64,000 bases of DNA from Lunatibacter salilacus (GCF_009797935.1 NZ_VOLC01000016.1:1-64000), one strand, 5' to 3'. Counted from the first letter of the stretch, positions 7,549 to 16,599 are shown. A program made the numbers and translations. The notes: generated from the sequence alone by a model not told the origin.

Positions 7549-10500
7549 TCAAACAAAACTCCTCGGCGAAGCTCCATAGTGTTTCTTGAAAAGTTTACTA
7601 AAATACTTGGGGTCATTAAAGCCGCATTCAAAGCCCACCTCAGAGATATTCATCTTCTTCCTTACCAAAAGTTGTTCTGCTTTCTGTAGCCGTAATTTTA
7701 TTATTAGATCGGAAGGGGAAGTATCCAAGACATCTTTAAAAAGCCGGTAACATTTGATTTTGGAAATACCCAGCTGTTGGCTTAGCATTTCAACCCGAAA
7801 ATTGGGATTGGCGTATTGCTCACGAATTATCCGCATAGCCAGTCGAACCAATTTTTCGTTGGGGCTTAGGTGTACGGTCTCCTCTCCTTCTTCACCGACC
7901 AATGTATGAAGTCGCTTTTCTTTCAAGTACTTTTTTCTGTGCTGAAGTTGTCCCAATAATTTCTTTCGAATAAATTCACTGCTACTTGGCAGTTGGATAA
8001 AGGTGTCTATACCCAGATCCATCAATTTTTCCTGAAACCCATAGGCAATAAACTCATAAATATAGATAATTGGCAATCCAACACGATGTTCGTGTGAAGC
8101 GTGAAGAGTTGTCATTAAATCAAAGAGTCCCTGATTAATTTTTTCATTGTAAATAATCAGGGCATCAATGTCCATCTCTTGGATAACAGATAACACCAAT
8201 GCCGACTCTTCCGCTACAAACAGGTTGATTAGCTCATGATCGATCATCTTTACCAAACTATCCGTTTCAAAGGGCTTGCCCAGAATTACAACATTAAACC
8301 TATTTGGGTCTATCCGCTCACCAAATTCAACAGCTTCCCAACTGAGAAGAGGTTTGGGATGGTTGGCGTTCTTGAACGGCAAGGATATTTTAAGGGTAAC
8401 TGAAGGATCGGTTTCAAACTCCATAGTTCCGCCCAAATCAACCAAAATTTTCTCAGCGCTTTTAATATACGGGCTGGAATGCATGATTTGGGAAAAATTC
8501 TGAGCCAATATGTCACTGTTCGTCCGTGTTCGGATGTAGGTGCAGTTCCCGGAAATCCATGCTTCAATAATCAGCTCTGAGTTGCTTTCGATAAATTTGA
8601 TCAGCTCCCTAAATACACAGTGAAAAAATAATTTTGTTCTCAACACATCAATCTCAACCCACTCATCTATAAGCTGATAATCACACACGAGAAATATATC
8701 CCGCTTTTTCAGCTGGGTACCGAGTTCGAAGGTTAGATTTTCAAAAAGCTTGGAGAGTATAGTCATAGACTCTTTGGAGTCTTCCAAGTGGTCTAGCAAA
8801 GATAGGTTTTCCCAGTCTTTAAGTTCTTTAATTAACCCATCCAACTGCCCCAGAATCTGCTTTTTTTCGTTAACTTCCTGTAAGGATTGCGCATCGATGG
8901 CAGAGCGGACATAAGCCAAGGGTCCCTGAAACTGATTTAGAACAAAATTTTTGAACTTCTCTATTTCAAAATCCGGATTCTTCTGTTGGTGGTGCAAGGC
9001 CAAAAGGTTGGCCTTCTGTTCGAGGATTTCCTTATTCTTCTTGTCCAAATCAGCGTTGATAAGCATTAAGGCCGTCTTTTGCTCCTCAACGGTTCTGGTT
9101 CGTTCTTCGATCAAGGTTTGAAGTTTATGCCGATGCCTTCTATTGCTTCTATGCCTTATAAATAAAAAGCCTGCAAAAGCGCCAAAAACTGCCAGAAATT
9201 GAAGGTATGGTGACCTCCATACAGGCATGGGGATTACAACCGGCATACTTGCTATCTCATTTCCGGTTTCGTCAGACTGATTTTTCACATAAAGGGTGTA
9301 CTCACCGGGAGCCAGACTTTCATAATGAATGAAATTGGTTTCAGAAAGTGATTTCCATTCTTTTTCCAATGGGTCGAGCCGATATATAATTTTATTTATC
9401 GGGTTTGTTGTAAACATCACCGGGCTAACGGATACGTCCAAATCACCTTTATAATATCCTGACACGAAGGTTTGGTCTTGATCTTTCACTTTTAAATTCA
9501 ACTTTGGCAAGTCGTAGGTGAGCTCCATGCTTTTGGGGTTAAAAAAGTTGACCCCCTTTACACCACCAAAGAAAAGTGTTCCCCGGTCATTTTGAAAATA
9601 AGAACCTTCGGAGAACTCCACGGACTGCCATCCCTCTTCGGGTGGTAACACCCTAACTTGATAAGTATTTCGGTCGATAGCAGCAATCCCCTTCGTTGTA
9701 CTTGCCCAAATATGCTGATCTCCCTGCAAAAGCCCGTAGACCAGTTGACTCATCAGCCCATCCTTTTCTGTAATTTGGTGCACATAACCTTTTTCCGGGT
9801 GATAGATACTAATCCCCGCCAATGTCGAAAACCAGTAGTTTCCGGTAGGTTCATCCAGATGAATGGAATAGACGCTGTTGTCTAATAAGCCTTTTGTGTT
9901 ATCTAAGACCGTAATATTTCCATCTTCAAACTGGACCACCCCATCGTTCTCGGTGGCCAACCAAAGTCCACCATTCCCTTTCACGATTTTCCTTACTTTA
10001 AAGTGCCGCAATTTCTCCTGTCCGTCAAAAGGAATAAACTGCTGTTGGCCGAGACTGTACTTGGACATTCCTCCCCAACAGGCTATCCATAGTGCGTTTT
10101 CTTCCACATCTTCCATGATATCATAGTTACGGCTTGTAAGCAGGTGGGGAATTACTTCCGCTTGATAATATTCTATCTTCTTTGAAGGATAAATTCTAAC
10201 AATACCTCCATAGGTACCCACCCAAATTGACCCTTGGGAGTCCTGAAAGATACTTCTGATTCTTTTCCAGTCTGAGGGATTGGTTGGTGGTGAAATAGCA
10301 AGGGCCTCGAATTTATGGTTGGATGGGTTGCTGTAATAAATTCCAGAATTATAATACCCCAACCAGATATTTCCATTTTGCTCTTGGTGAACGGCCCGTA
10401 CCGTTTCCGCAGGAAGCTCAGCGTGCTTTTTAGTAAGGGCAGAAATGGTAAAGATATTATTAGAATTCTTGTAAGCCATGCTGAGACCTCCGTCCTTTAG

Positions 10501-11232
10501 TCCCAGCCAAATATTACCAAATAGGTCTTCATGGATGGCATATATTTCATTGCTCCGCAAACTGTATCCGTCGGAACCATCCACCGTATAGTTATGGAAA
10601 CTTTCTTTCTTAACTTGTTCTGTGTCATAAGGAAGAATAAATAGTCCGGTAGTAATCGTGGCAAACCAAATATTTCCCTTATTATCCCTGTATTGGTCTT
10701 TTATAATTAGGTCTGGGTAATGTTTGGTAATTATTTTCTCAAAATCAGGTTTAATTTCCTCATAAAAGCCGCATGCCCCACAACTCACAAATCGTTCTCC
10801 CTTATACAGGTATTTTTCACCATCTAACTCCACAAGTAGTTGTTTGTCAGGAGTTACACCTGTTTTGCTTATCGGTTTGTCAAAAAGGAAATTAATAAAA
10901 CCATATCCATCAACGAATTGGCTTATGGAATTTGAATTTGATTTAACCCAAACCTTCCTCTTATTATCTAACAAAATTTCTGAAATGAAATTACCCCTCA
11001 AACTGCTACTGTCCTGTGGATCATGCTTGTATACCTTAAAACTGTGGCCGTCATAAAAATTCAATCCATCCCATGTTCCAACCCAAATCCCGCCGGAGGG
11101 ATCATTCATTATTTGGTTGATTGAATTGTTCGATAAACCGTCTTCTGCCGTAAACGTCTTAAACTTTATGTTTTGACCTGATACATGCAGGACCAAAAAA
11201 ATGGAAATACAAGAGAGGACAAAGGTTTTCAT
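7549..11232 (-). CDS. Degenerate hybrid two-component system regulator (HTCS-like)
   Basis: A 1227-residue one-protein sensor/regulator. In order: signal peptide (1-20); beta-propeller repeats with GGIWVGTWDGLNFYDG, GNIWLGLKDGG and GSIWVGTYGG blades (about 20-600); Y_Y_Y domain (about 600-670); one membrane helix (about 675-695); coiled coil; kinase-like region (about 750-965); receiver-like region (about 980-1100); AraC DNA-binding domain (about 1120-1227). The catalytic residues look lost: the H-box reads LNQFQGPL in place of SHEFRTPL, no N-box or DxGxG is visible, and the receiver has DALIIYNEK where DIVISDVMM is normal. It may sense and bind DNA without phosphotransfer. The ATG at 11232 gives a proper signal peptide; an upstream ATG at 11274 adds 14 residues that spoil it. 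It sits upstream of the GH88 module. Confidence 0.88.
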   Translation of the reverse strand: MKTFVLSCISIFLVLHVSGQNIKFKTFTAEDGLSNNSINQIMNDPSGGIWVGTWDGLNFYDGHSFKVYKHDPQDSSSLRGNFISEILLDNKRKVWVKSNSNSISQFVDGYGFINFLFDKPISKTGVTPDKQLLVELDGEKYLYKGERFVSCGACGFYEEIKPDFEKIITKHYPDLIIKDQYRDNKGNIWFATITTGLFILPYDTEQVKKESFHNYTVDGSDGYSLRSNEIYAIHEDLFGNIWLGLKDGGLSMAYKNSNNIFTISALTKKHAELPAETVRAVHQEQNGNIWLGYYNSGIYYSNPSNHKFEALAISPPTNPSDWKRIRSIFQDSQGSIWVGTYGGIVRIYPSKKIEYYQAEVIPHLLTSRNYDIMEDVEENALWIACWGGMSKYSLGQQQFIPFDGQEKLRHFKVRKIVKGNGGLWLATENDGVVQFEDGNITVLDNTKGLLDNSVYSIHLDEPTGNYWFSTLAGISIYHPEKGYVHQITEKDGLMSQLVYGLLQGDQHIWASTTKGIAAIDRNTYQVRVLPPEEGWQSVEFSEGSYFQNDRGTLFFGGVKGVNFFNPKSMELTYDLPKLNLKVKDQDQTFVSGYYKGDLDVSVSPVMFTTNPINKIIYRLDPLEKEWKSLSETNFIHYESLAPGEYTLYVKNQSDETGNEIASMPVVIPMPVWRSPYLQFLAVFGAFAGFLFIRHRSNRRHRHKLQTLIEERTRTVEEQKTALMLINADLDKKNKEILEQKANLLALHHQQKNPDFEIEKFKNFVLNQFQGPLAYVRSAIDAQSLQEVNEKKQILGQLDGLIKELKDWENLSLLDHLEDSKESMTILSKLFENLTFELGTQLKKRDIFLVCDYQLIDEWVEIDVLRTKLFFHCVFRELIKFIESNSELIIEAWISGNCTYIRTRTNSDILAQNFSQIMHSSPYIKSAEKILVDLGGTMEFETDPSVTLKISLPFKNANHPKPLLSWEAVEFGERIDPNRFNVVILGKPFETDSLVKMIDHELINLFVAEESALVLSVIQEMDIDALIIYNEKINQGLFDLMTTLHASHEHRVGLPIIYIYEFIAYGFQEKLMDLGIDTFIQLPSSSEFIRKKLLGQLQHRKKYLKEKRLHTLVGEEGEETVHLSPNEKLVRLAMRIIREQYANPNFRVEMLSQQLGISKIKCYRLFKDVLDTSPSDLIIKLRLQKAEQLLVRKKMNISEVGFECGFNDPKYFSKLFKKHYGASPRSFV

Positions 11233-11274
11233 TGATGCTTTTGTATAAATAGAATCCGATGCACAAAAGTACAT

Positions 11275-11591
11275 TTGCCAGGGTTAGGATATATTAAGAT
11301 ATTATTAATATTAAATTTACTCCAAGATACTTAAAAGGGGTGATATATTAAAAGTAAACAGTCAGATACGCAAACATCTCCTGCGAAATTCACGTTAGAA
11401 TTAAATAAAGAGGGGGTGAAAAACCTTAAGCGGCTATCGTTAAAATAGCATAAATGTCTTGACATTTATTTTAATATTTATAGAAAAAAACAGCTTTGTG
11501 GTATGGTAGTTGTACCGAATTAAGGAAACAAAAGGGTTTACCCCTTGTCGTTTTATAAAACCATTTTATTAACCTTTAAATTAGTATATAA
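11275..11591. other. Divergent intergenic region
   Basis: AT-rich gap between the HTCS-like gene (minus) and the YtxH gene (plus). The only clear structure is the inverted repeat at 11451-11468. Confidence 0.6.
11451..11468. promoter_or_regulatory. Inverted repeat, possible operator
   Basis: TAAATGTC and its exact complement GACATTTA are separated by two bases, giving a perfect dyad of 8-bp arms. It lies 124 bp upstream of the YtxH gene and about 180 bp from the HTCS-like ATG. No T-run follows, so an operator is more likely than a terminator. Confidence 0.4.
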
Positions 11592-11903
11592 ATGAAATCA
11601 GCTAAAATAATTTTCGGTGCATTAGCAGGAGTTGCCATAGGGATTCAAATAGGACTTTTAGTTGCTCCTGAGAAGGGTGCGGACACCCGCAAAAAGTTAA
11701 CTAAAAAAGGCGAGGAGTATTTGAACGATTTCAACGGACAATTAAACCAACTTGTCAAAGGATTTTCTGAGAAGTTTGACAAAATCAACAAAGAAATAGC
11801 TAGCGTGGCTGAGGAAACCAAAGCTAAAAGTAACGAGTGGTTGGGTCAGGCTAAAAGCAAAGGAAAAGACCAGGTTGAAAAGGCAAAAGACCAGTTCAAT
11901 TAA
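11592..11903 (+). CDS. YtxH domain-containing protein
   Basis: A 103-residue small protein of the YtxH/gas-vesicle-like family, found widely as a stress-related membrane-associated protein of unknown mechanism. The N-terminus (about 5-28) is a hydrophobic glycine-rich segment (GALAGVAIGIQIGLLVAPEKG), and the remainder is a charged amphipathic coil rich in Lys, Glu and Asp. APEKGADTRKKL is the family's typical post-helix motif. It is monocistronic, with its own terminator directly downstream at 11922-11955. Function is inferred only at family level. Confidence 0.85.
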   Translation: MKSAKIIFGALAGVAIGIQIGLLVAPEKGADTRKKLTKKGEEYLNDFNGQLNQLVKGFSEKFDKINKEIASVAEETKAKSNEWLGQAKSKGKDQVEKAKDQFN

Positions 11904-11921
11904 AAAATCGAGTTAAAGTAC

Positions 11922-11955
11922 AAAGGGCCAATGGAACATTTCATTGGCCCTTTTG
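11922..11955 (+). terminator. Terminator after the YtxH gene
   Basis: Perfect 12-bp arms, AAAGGGCCAATG at 11922-11933 and its complement at 11942-11953, with an 8-base loop and a T-rich tail. The upstream A-run suggests it could also act in the opposite direction. Confidence 0.88.
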
Positions 11956-11991
11956 TGTTTTTTACTATGTTTAAAAGATAACCCCACTACT

Positions 11992-12714
11992 ATGTCATTA
12001 GAAAACAAAATCGCATTTATAACCGGTGGTAACACGGGAATAGGATATGGAATTGCCTTAGCATTAGCGCAAGAAGGCGTTCACGTCGCCATAAGCAGCA
12101 GATCTTTGGAAAGAGCTCGGGAAGCCGCCAAAAAGATCGAATCCTCAGACGGAGTAACCGGGAAAGTATTGCCCTTGGAGGTAGATGTTAAAGATTATGC
12201 TGCGCAAGAAACGGCCATAAATACCATCATAGACAAATGGGGCCGTTTGGATTTTTTTGTAGCGAATGCAGGCGTAGGCCATTTTGCCCCAATTCAGGAA
12301 TTATCTCTAGATCAATGGCAAGATACCATAGACACCAACCTGACTGGGGTTTTTTACGGAATAAAGGCAAGCCTTGAATCTCTAAAATCATCTAAAGGCT
12401 TTTTCTTGACAATATCAAGTTTAGCCGGAACAAACTTCTTTGCGGGAGGATCGGCCTATAATGCAAGTAAATTTGGGCTGACCGGATTTTCACAGGCAAT
12501 CATGCTGGACCTTAGACAAGAAGGAGTTCGTGTAAGCACAATTATGCCGGGGTCAGTGGCTACTGGTTTTAATGATCATACGGTAAGCGAAAAGGATGCT
12601 TGGAAGATCCAGATCGAAGATATTGGAGAAATGGTAGTTGGGTTGTTCAAACTTAATCCCAGAACTCTCCCCAGTAAAATCGAGGTAAGGCCTAGCCAAC
12701 CTCCTTCCAAATAA
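11992..12714 (+). CDS. SDR family oxidoreductase
   Basis: A 240-residue short-chain dehydrogenase/reductase with TGGNTGIG at about residues 10-17, NAG (VANAGVG) near 88, the serine in LTISSLAG and the catalytic YxxxK as YNASK. PGSVATGF after the active site is typical of the family. The start used is the ATG at 11992. The frame reaches back to a TTG at 11944, but that codon is inside the preceding terminator. The gene is not in the GH88 operon and is probably a single transcription unit. Substrate unknown. Confidence 0.9.
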   Translation: MSLENKIAFITGGNTGIGYGIALALAQEGVHVAISSRSLERAREAAKKIESSDGVTGKVLPLEVDVKDYAAQETAINTIIDKWGRLDFFVANAGVGHFAPIQELSLDQWQDTIDTNLTGVFYGIKASLESLKSSKGFFLTISSLAGTNFFAGGSAYNASKFGLTGFSQAIMLDLRQEGVRVSTIMPGSVATGFNDHTVSEKDAWKIQIEDIGEMVVGLFKLNPRTLPSKIEVRPSQPPSK

Positions 12715-12726
12715 CCATGGAATTTT

Positions 12727-12755
12727 AACCGTCCCAAAAATTGGGGCGGTTATTT
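12727..12755 (+). terminator. Possible terminator after the SDR gene
   Basis: AACCGTCCC (12727-12735) pairs with GGGGCGGTT (12743-12751) with one G-U pair, followed by a short ATTT. The stem is good but the T-tract is weak. Confidence 0.55.
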
Positions 12756-12811
12756 CCCTATAGTGGATAGTGGACCTTTTTTGTAAAAAAACGTTTTTTT
12801 GTTCCGCACCT

Positions 12812-12835
12812 ATGCCAATATGGCATTAATTTTTT
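12812..12835 (+). other. Stem-loop followed by T-run
   Basis: ATGCCA-ATA-TGGCAT (12812-12826) followed by an AT/T-rich stretch. It could be a second terminator or an operator just before the DUF1801 gene; TATTTTTG at 12835-12842 resembles a -7 element but would leave almost no leader. Confidence 0.35.
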
Positions 12836-12849
12836 ATTTTTGACTGGTA

Positions 12850-13203
12850 ATGATGACATCCATTTCCGATTATATTGCAGCTTTTCCCACCGAGGTTCAA
12901 GAGGTTCTAACTCAATTAAGAACAATCATTCTAGAAACCGTCCCGGATGCCGAGGAAGGCTTTGCTTATCAGATGCCCTCTTTCAAAACTCACGGAAAGC
13001 CGTTGGTTTATTTTGCGGCATTTAAAAATCACATCGGTTTATATGCCACTCCCACCGGGCATGATGCATTCAAAGAACGATTGGCTGGATATAAACAGGG
13101 AAAAGGGTCGGTGCAGTTTCCCCTGAACCAACCCATCCCCTATGATCTAATTCGTGAAATCGTACTTTTTAGGATGGCTGAAAATAAAGCAAAATATTCC
13201 TAA
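12850..13203 (+). CDS. DUF1801 / YdhG-like protein
   Basis: A 117-residue small soluble protein matching the DUF1801 (YdhG, iron-chaperone-like) fold. The pattern is an early YIAAFP, VLTQLRTIILETVPDAEE, then AYQMPSFKTHGKPLVYFAAFKNHIGLY, and a C-terminal Lys-rich end. Role is uncertain; some relatives were called iron chaperones. Two adjacent ATG codons (12850 and 12853) could serve as start. Its stop overlaps the stop of the convergent glycosyltransferase gene by four bases. Confidence 0.82.
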   Translation: MMTSISDYIAAFPTEVQEVLTQLRTIILETVPDAEEGFAYQMPSFKTHGKPLVYFAAFKNHIGLYATPTGHDAFKERLAGYKQGKGSVQFPLNQPIPYDLIREIVLFRMAENKAKYS

Positions 13204-13907
13204 CTGTATTTCCCAATGGTATACAGGATTTTATAGCCCGCACCGAAAACACCCTTAACGGTACCGCTGACTTTAGACACCCCTATACGCTTGCGGTAAT
13301 CCACCGGAACTTCCGTGGTTTTCAGCCCCAACTTGGCTGCCTTAATCTGCATTTCGATGGTCCAGCCATAATCTTGGTCCTCCATCCCGACTGCTTTGAG
13401 TGCCTTCCACCGAATAGCCCGAAACGGTCCCAAATCCGTATAGGATGTATGAAAAATCCAGCGCATAAGCGTAGTTGCCAGCCAGTTTCCAAAAACCTGG
13501 GGAAGAGTCATGGATCCTTTTTCCTTGGCTCCGAGCGCACGGGATCCGATTACCATATCCATATCCGAGGTTAAAATGGGTTCAATAACGTCTAGTAACT
13601 GTTCTGGATAATCACTGTAATCGGCATCCAAAAACACCAGTATATCAGGCGGCTCAGGTAACTGATCTATAAAATCCATGCCGGTAAGGCATGCCCTACC
13701 GTACCCCTTAATCGGTTCATCCAAGACAATGGCACCTGCCGCTTTGGCTACATTGCGTGTGGCATCATTTGAATTGTTGTTTACGACGATGATGTTTCGG
13801 ACCAAAGAAGGGAGATCTTTAATGACTTTTCCCACGGAATTTTCCTCATTAAAGGCTGGGATCAATACATCGATTATGGGTGAGGTTGGTTGGTTTTCTG
13901 TTTTCAT
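13200..13907 (-). CDS. Glycosyltransferase family 2 (dolichol-phosphate mannosyltransferase-like)
   Basis: A 235-residue GT2 enzyme with the GT-A fold. IDVLIPAFNEENSVG is the N-terminal nucleotide-binding strand, FLDADYSDYPEQL carries the metal-binding DxD, and MVIGSRALG followed by NWLATTLMRW is typical of DPM1/polyprenyl-phosphate glycosyltransferases. Only the catalytic domain is present; there are no C-terminal membrane helices, so it is a soluble or peripheral enzyme that probably loads a sugar onto a polyprenyl phosphate. It converges on the DUF1801 gene with a 4-base stop overlap. Start is the ATG at 13907. Confidence 0.88.
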   Translation of the reverse strand: MKTENQPTSPIIDVLIPAFNEENSVGKVIKDLPSLVRNIIVVNNNSNDATRNVAKAAGAIVLDEPIKGYGRACLTGMDFIDQLPEPPDILVFLDADYSDYPEQLLDVIEPILTSDMDMVIGSRALGAKEKGSMTLPQVFGNWLATTLMRWIFHTSYTDLGPFRAIRWKALKAVGMEDQDYGWTIEMQIKAAKLGLKTTEVPVDYRKRIGVSKVSGTVKGVFGAGYKILYTIGKYS

Positions 13908-14686
13908 TATTTAAATTTGAAATATGGCCAGAGGCCGAAATATAGTGGAAATATAGTTGAAATAAGAAGGTGTCTGAGACTCAGTTTTTTGATATTTATT
14001 GATATTGGATACTAATTGATATTGGAATTCAGGGTGAAACGTAAATATTGGTGAGGGCTGCTATTTGGGGGGATAAAGGTGAAATATGGCCGGAGGCCGA
14101 AATATAGTGGAAATATAGCCTCCGGCTGAAATATGGTGGAAATATAATAGAAATAGGAGCTGTTAGGGATATCGGGGGCGGATATTGGTAGATACTTGAT
14201 ATTAATTGATATTGGAATTCAGGGTGAAACGTAAAATTCGATGAGGGCAGCGATTGGCGGGAGAAAGTAGAAATATAGGAATTTTCCAAAAAAACCCAGA
14301 GCGACTACCGATTCAATAGACAGGAGCGTAAGTTCCTGGTCAATTGCGATCCGGGATCGTATGTATGTCGCAAATGCCCAAGCCCATAAAGTAGATTTTT
14401 TTCAATATCGATTATACGTCATTTAAAAGGTTAGCCCTATCTAAGTTCTTGGTTAGGAAAATCCTAAAGCAAAACGTTAGTTGGGGTTTTCAAAAAATTT
14501 CTTTGTAATATTAGATTCGGGCGCTTTTCAAAAGAGTCTTCCCAGCGTTGATTTGCCTCTCATGTCTGGCGTAATTAACGTATTAAAAAAGCATTTAAAA
14601 TGAATATTTTTAGACTTAAGCAACGCCTGAAGTTCTTTTAGGGACGCCAGTTTTATCCATATATCATATTTGATTGTTAATTTAAG
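13908..14686. repeat. Gene-free region with two dispersed repeat families
   Basis: About 780 bp without a credible gene. 13918-14150 contains repeated GAAATATGGCC / GGAGGCCGAAATATAG words. A 33-bp segment at 14013-14045 is repeated exactly at 14203-14235, with a similar flank (GAGGGC.GC..TTGG) after each. 14305-14350 has CAATAG...GGTCAATTGCGATCCGGG, similar to 15092-15135. No conserved protein was recognised in any frame. Confidence 0.7.
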
Positions 14687-14723
14687 AAAAAAACAAAAAG
14701 GGACTTCCATAAGGAAATCCCTT
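14687..14723 (-). terminator. Terminator after the small membrane protein gene
   Basis: Minus-strand AAGGGATTTCC, loop TTAT, GGAAGTCCCTT (one mismatch), then a long T-run. It lies right at the stop of the gene that ends at 14730. Confidence 0.85.
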
Positions 14724-14729
14724 AATGGT

Positions 14730-14930
14730 CTATTTTTTACCACGGGAAGTCATGACCAAACCAACAACCAAGAGTATTACGCTGATAATCACCGGTGTCC
14801 AATTAGCTGAGCTGACCGCAATATCCACACCCAAAAGGCTAAAGCTTTCTGAATCTTGCATGGCCTGAATTCCAAAAACTACGGTGCCAATGGCTCCTAA
14901 AATCAATAATACTATTCCAACTGTTTTCAT
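14730..14930 (-). CDS. Small two-helix membrane protein
   Basis: A 66-residue protein with two hydrophobic segments (about 3-22 and 43-60) and a basic C-terminus SRGKK. The middle has SFSLLGVDIAVSSANWTP. This pattern is seen in many short Bacteroidota inner-membrane proteins without known function. I use the ATG at 14930, giving an N-terminus MKTVGIVLLILG. The frame could reach 14981 but the extra residues are not hydrophobic in a useful way. A strong terminator follows, which supports a real transcript. Confidence 0.7.
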   Translation of the reverse strand: MKTVGIVLLILGAIGTVVFGIQAMQDSESFSLLGVDIAVSSANWTPVIISVILLVVGLVMTSRGKK

Positions 14931-15287
14931 TGTGAAGGTTATTTTTTGTTTAACCATCAATTTAAAACAAAATTTTGACAATATGATTTAAATTAAAATT
15001 TAGGCAATTATTCCAGTTTTGGAGCTCAGTATGAATGCTCACCTCATTCATCGATACTTTTAAACCAGAAGACCAGCGATAGAATGCCAATATTCAATAG
15101 CCCGGAGGTTCAACCGCGGGTTAATTGCGACCCGCAGTTCCCGGTTTTGGCCGACACAATGTCAATAGCCCCCACCCATTTCCTCCGGGACATAATGCCG
15201 ATTGGACACCCATCATAGGTTCGGAGAGCATTCTCCTTCGGTTGAAAGCATGGCGGGTGAATTTCGCATGCCCATTCAAGTCAACTT
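14931..15287. other. Gene-free region with hairpin
   Basis: No coding potential recognised. GCGGGT (15116-15121) and ACCCGC (15130-15135) form a stem-loop in a segment that resembles 14305-14350, so this looks like a decayed dispersed repeat. Confidence 0.5.
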
Positions 15288-16244
15288 TTATCCATATTGA
15301 TTAAAAGCGTTCTCATGGGCTTGCCTTATTTGGTCGGCCAGAGATTTTGGTTTAATAACTTTCATATTTTCACCATAGGAAAGAAGTTCCATTAGCAGAT
15401 CATGCGTCAGGAAGAGTTTCAATTTGACCTGCAATTCGGCTTCATTGTCCACGATAATTTCCTGTGTATGATGAAGAGGCAATGTCTTAATATACTTTCC
15501 CTGAAAGGGTGACAGTTTCTATTGTCATAACCCTTATTTTTGGGTTGAAATCATAAGCAGGGGGGTAGAACGCAAAAAGGTGTCGCTCTTTATTTAATTA
15601 AACTTTTTGAGAAAATTGGCTCCCTGCAGTCTGTCCCTATAAGCTGCCCGGCCCGTCGCTAAAAAGTGCCCCTCCCGGCACTTTTCTTAACGCTCCGTCC
15701 TCCTTGTTGTAGTGGATTGGCCTTTAGGGCTCTTGAAAAGGACTGCTATGGCCTTATAAATCGGATCTATCCATTCCAGGCCCTTTATTTCTGTATTGTT
15801 GTCAAAGCTAATTATCGGGATTTGCGAGATTTTGGTATCAATCAGTTTCTGTAGCTTTACCGATAACTCCTGAATCCAGTCAAACTGGGGCAAGCCTTTG
15901 AAGCGTTGCAGGGTTAACAGGGTTTCCTGAAGTTGTCGGGCGTCTTCACTTGAAAGCGGCTGCTGGCTGATCGAGAAATCCGGATCATGATAGCGGAAAA
16001 GAATCTTTCTAGGGTGCCCGGGATGTCTATACCTTTCCAGCGGAGCCTTGTAACCTTGTTCACTTTCGAGGTACTCGAGATCCTTTCGAATTTGCCGGGA
16101 AGAAATACCCATGGTTCCATCATACTCAAACAATGCTTCCGCACACGCAGCGGTAAGGGCATCTAGATCGTATCTGCCCTTGTGTCTGCGAAGATACCTG
16201 TCAAGCACCCTCAGCCGAACATCCAAATGTTTGTTTTTTGCCAT
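15288..16244 (-). pseudogene. WYL-domain transcriptional regulator, broken
   Basis: The N-terminal part is intact from the ATG at 16244: HTH-type MAKNKHLDVRLRVLDRYLRR, then SSRQIRKDLEYLESEQG, then linker up to GLEWIDPIYKAIA (about residue 167). The frame then gives unrelated residues and stops at 15687. The C-terminal WCX part resumes at about 15518-15288: PFQGKYIKTLPLHHTQ, MELLSYGENMKVI, ending AFNQYG. The expected WYL ligand-binding domain of roughly 90-100 residues is missing. A reading-frame change is visible near 15510-15520, where VTL and SPFQGK are in different frames. An intact relative would be about 330 residues. The gene is therefore inactive or makes only an HTH fragment. Confidence 0.82.
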
Positions 16245-16599
16245 TCAGAAATTTAGTTTCAATTTTTTGATTTGGCAAAGTATCAATCCGAAAACAATCT
16301 AAGCGTAGAGGAATTCTCCTCAGTTTATGTTAGCTATAATCCCATAGACAAAAATAAACCTTCGATATCATTTCGGTCAATATATACAGGGGAAGGTACT
16401 TATACAATACCCGTAATCCTGAATTAATTTCGGACAGGGCAAGCATCAGAGAATGGGGTAAATGCATGAAGGTATCGATGGATAAATTATTTGATTGAGA
16501 AGAGAAACCGAACGCAACTTTCGGGTGTTGCATTTTTAGCCCACTTTGTGTAATTTGAGCTGGATTTGGGTGTGCCATTAAAGAAATAATAGAATAATT
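16245..16599. other. Gene-free region
   Basis: Upstream region of the broken WYL gene (minus) and of the small membrane protein gene (plus). An 82-codon minus-strand frame is present but has no recognisable features. I see nothing else. Confidence 0.5.

Noticed and set aside
14029-14289. 86-codon minus-strand frame rich in Tyr, Ser and Ile
   Set aside because: It lies completely inside the repeated GAAATAT/TTCAGGGTGAAAC elements; its composition follows from the repeats.
14528-14743. 71-codon minus-strand frame
   Set aside because: Its start lies inside the terminator and the upstream gene, and no recognisable pattern is present.
16330-16578. 82-codon minus-strand frame
   Set aside because: No conserved motif, helix or ribosome-binding context; probably chance.
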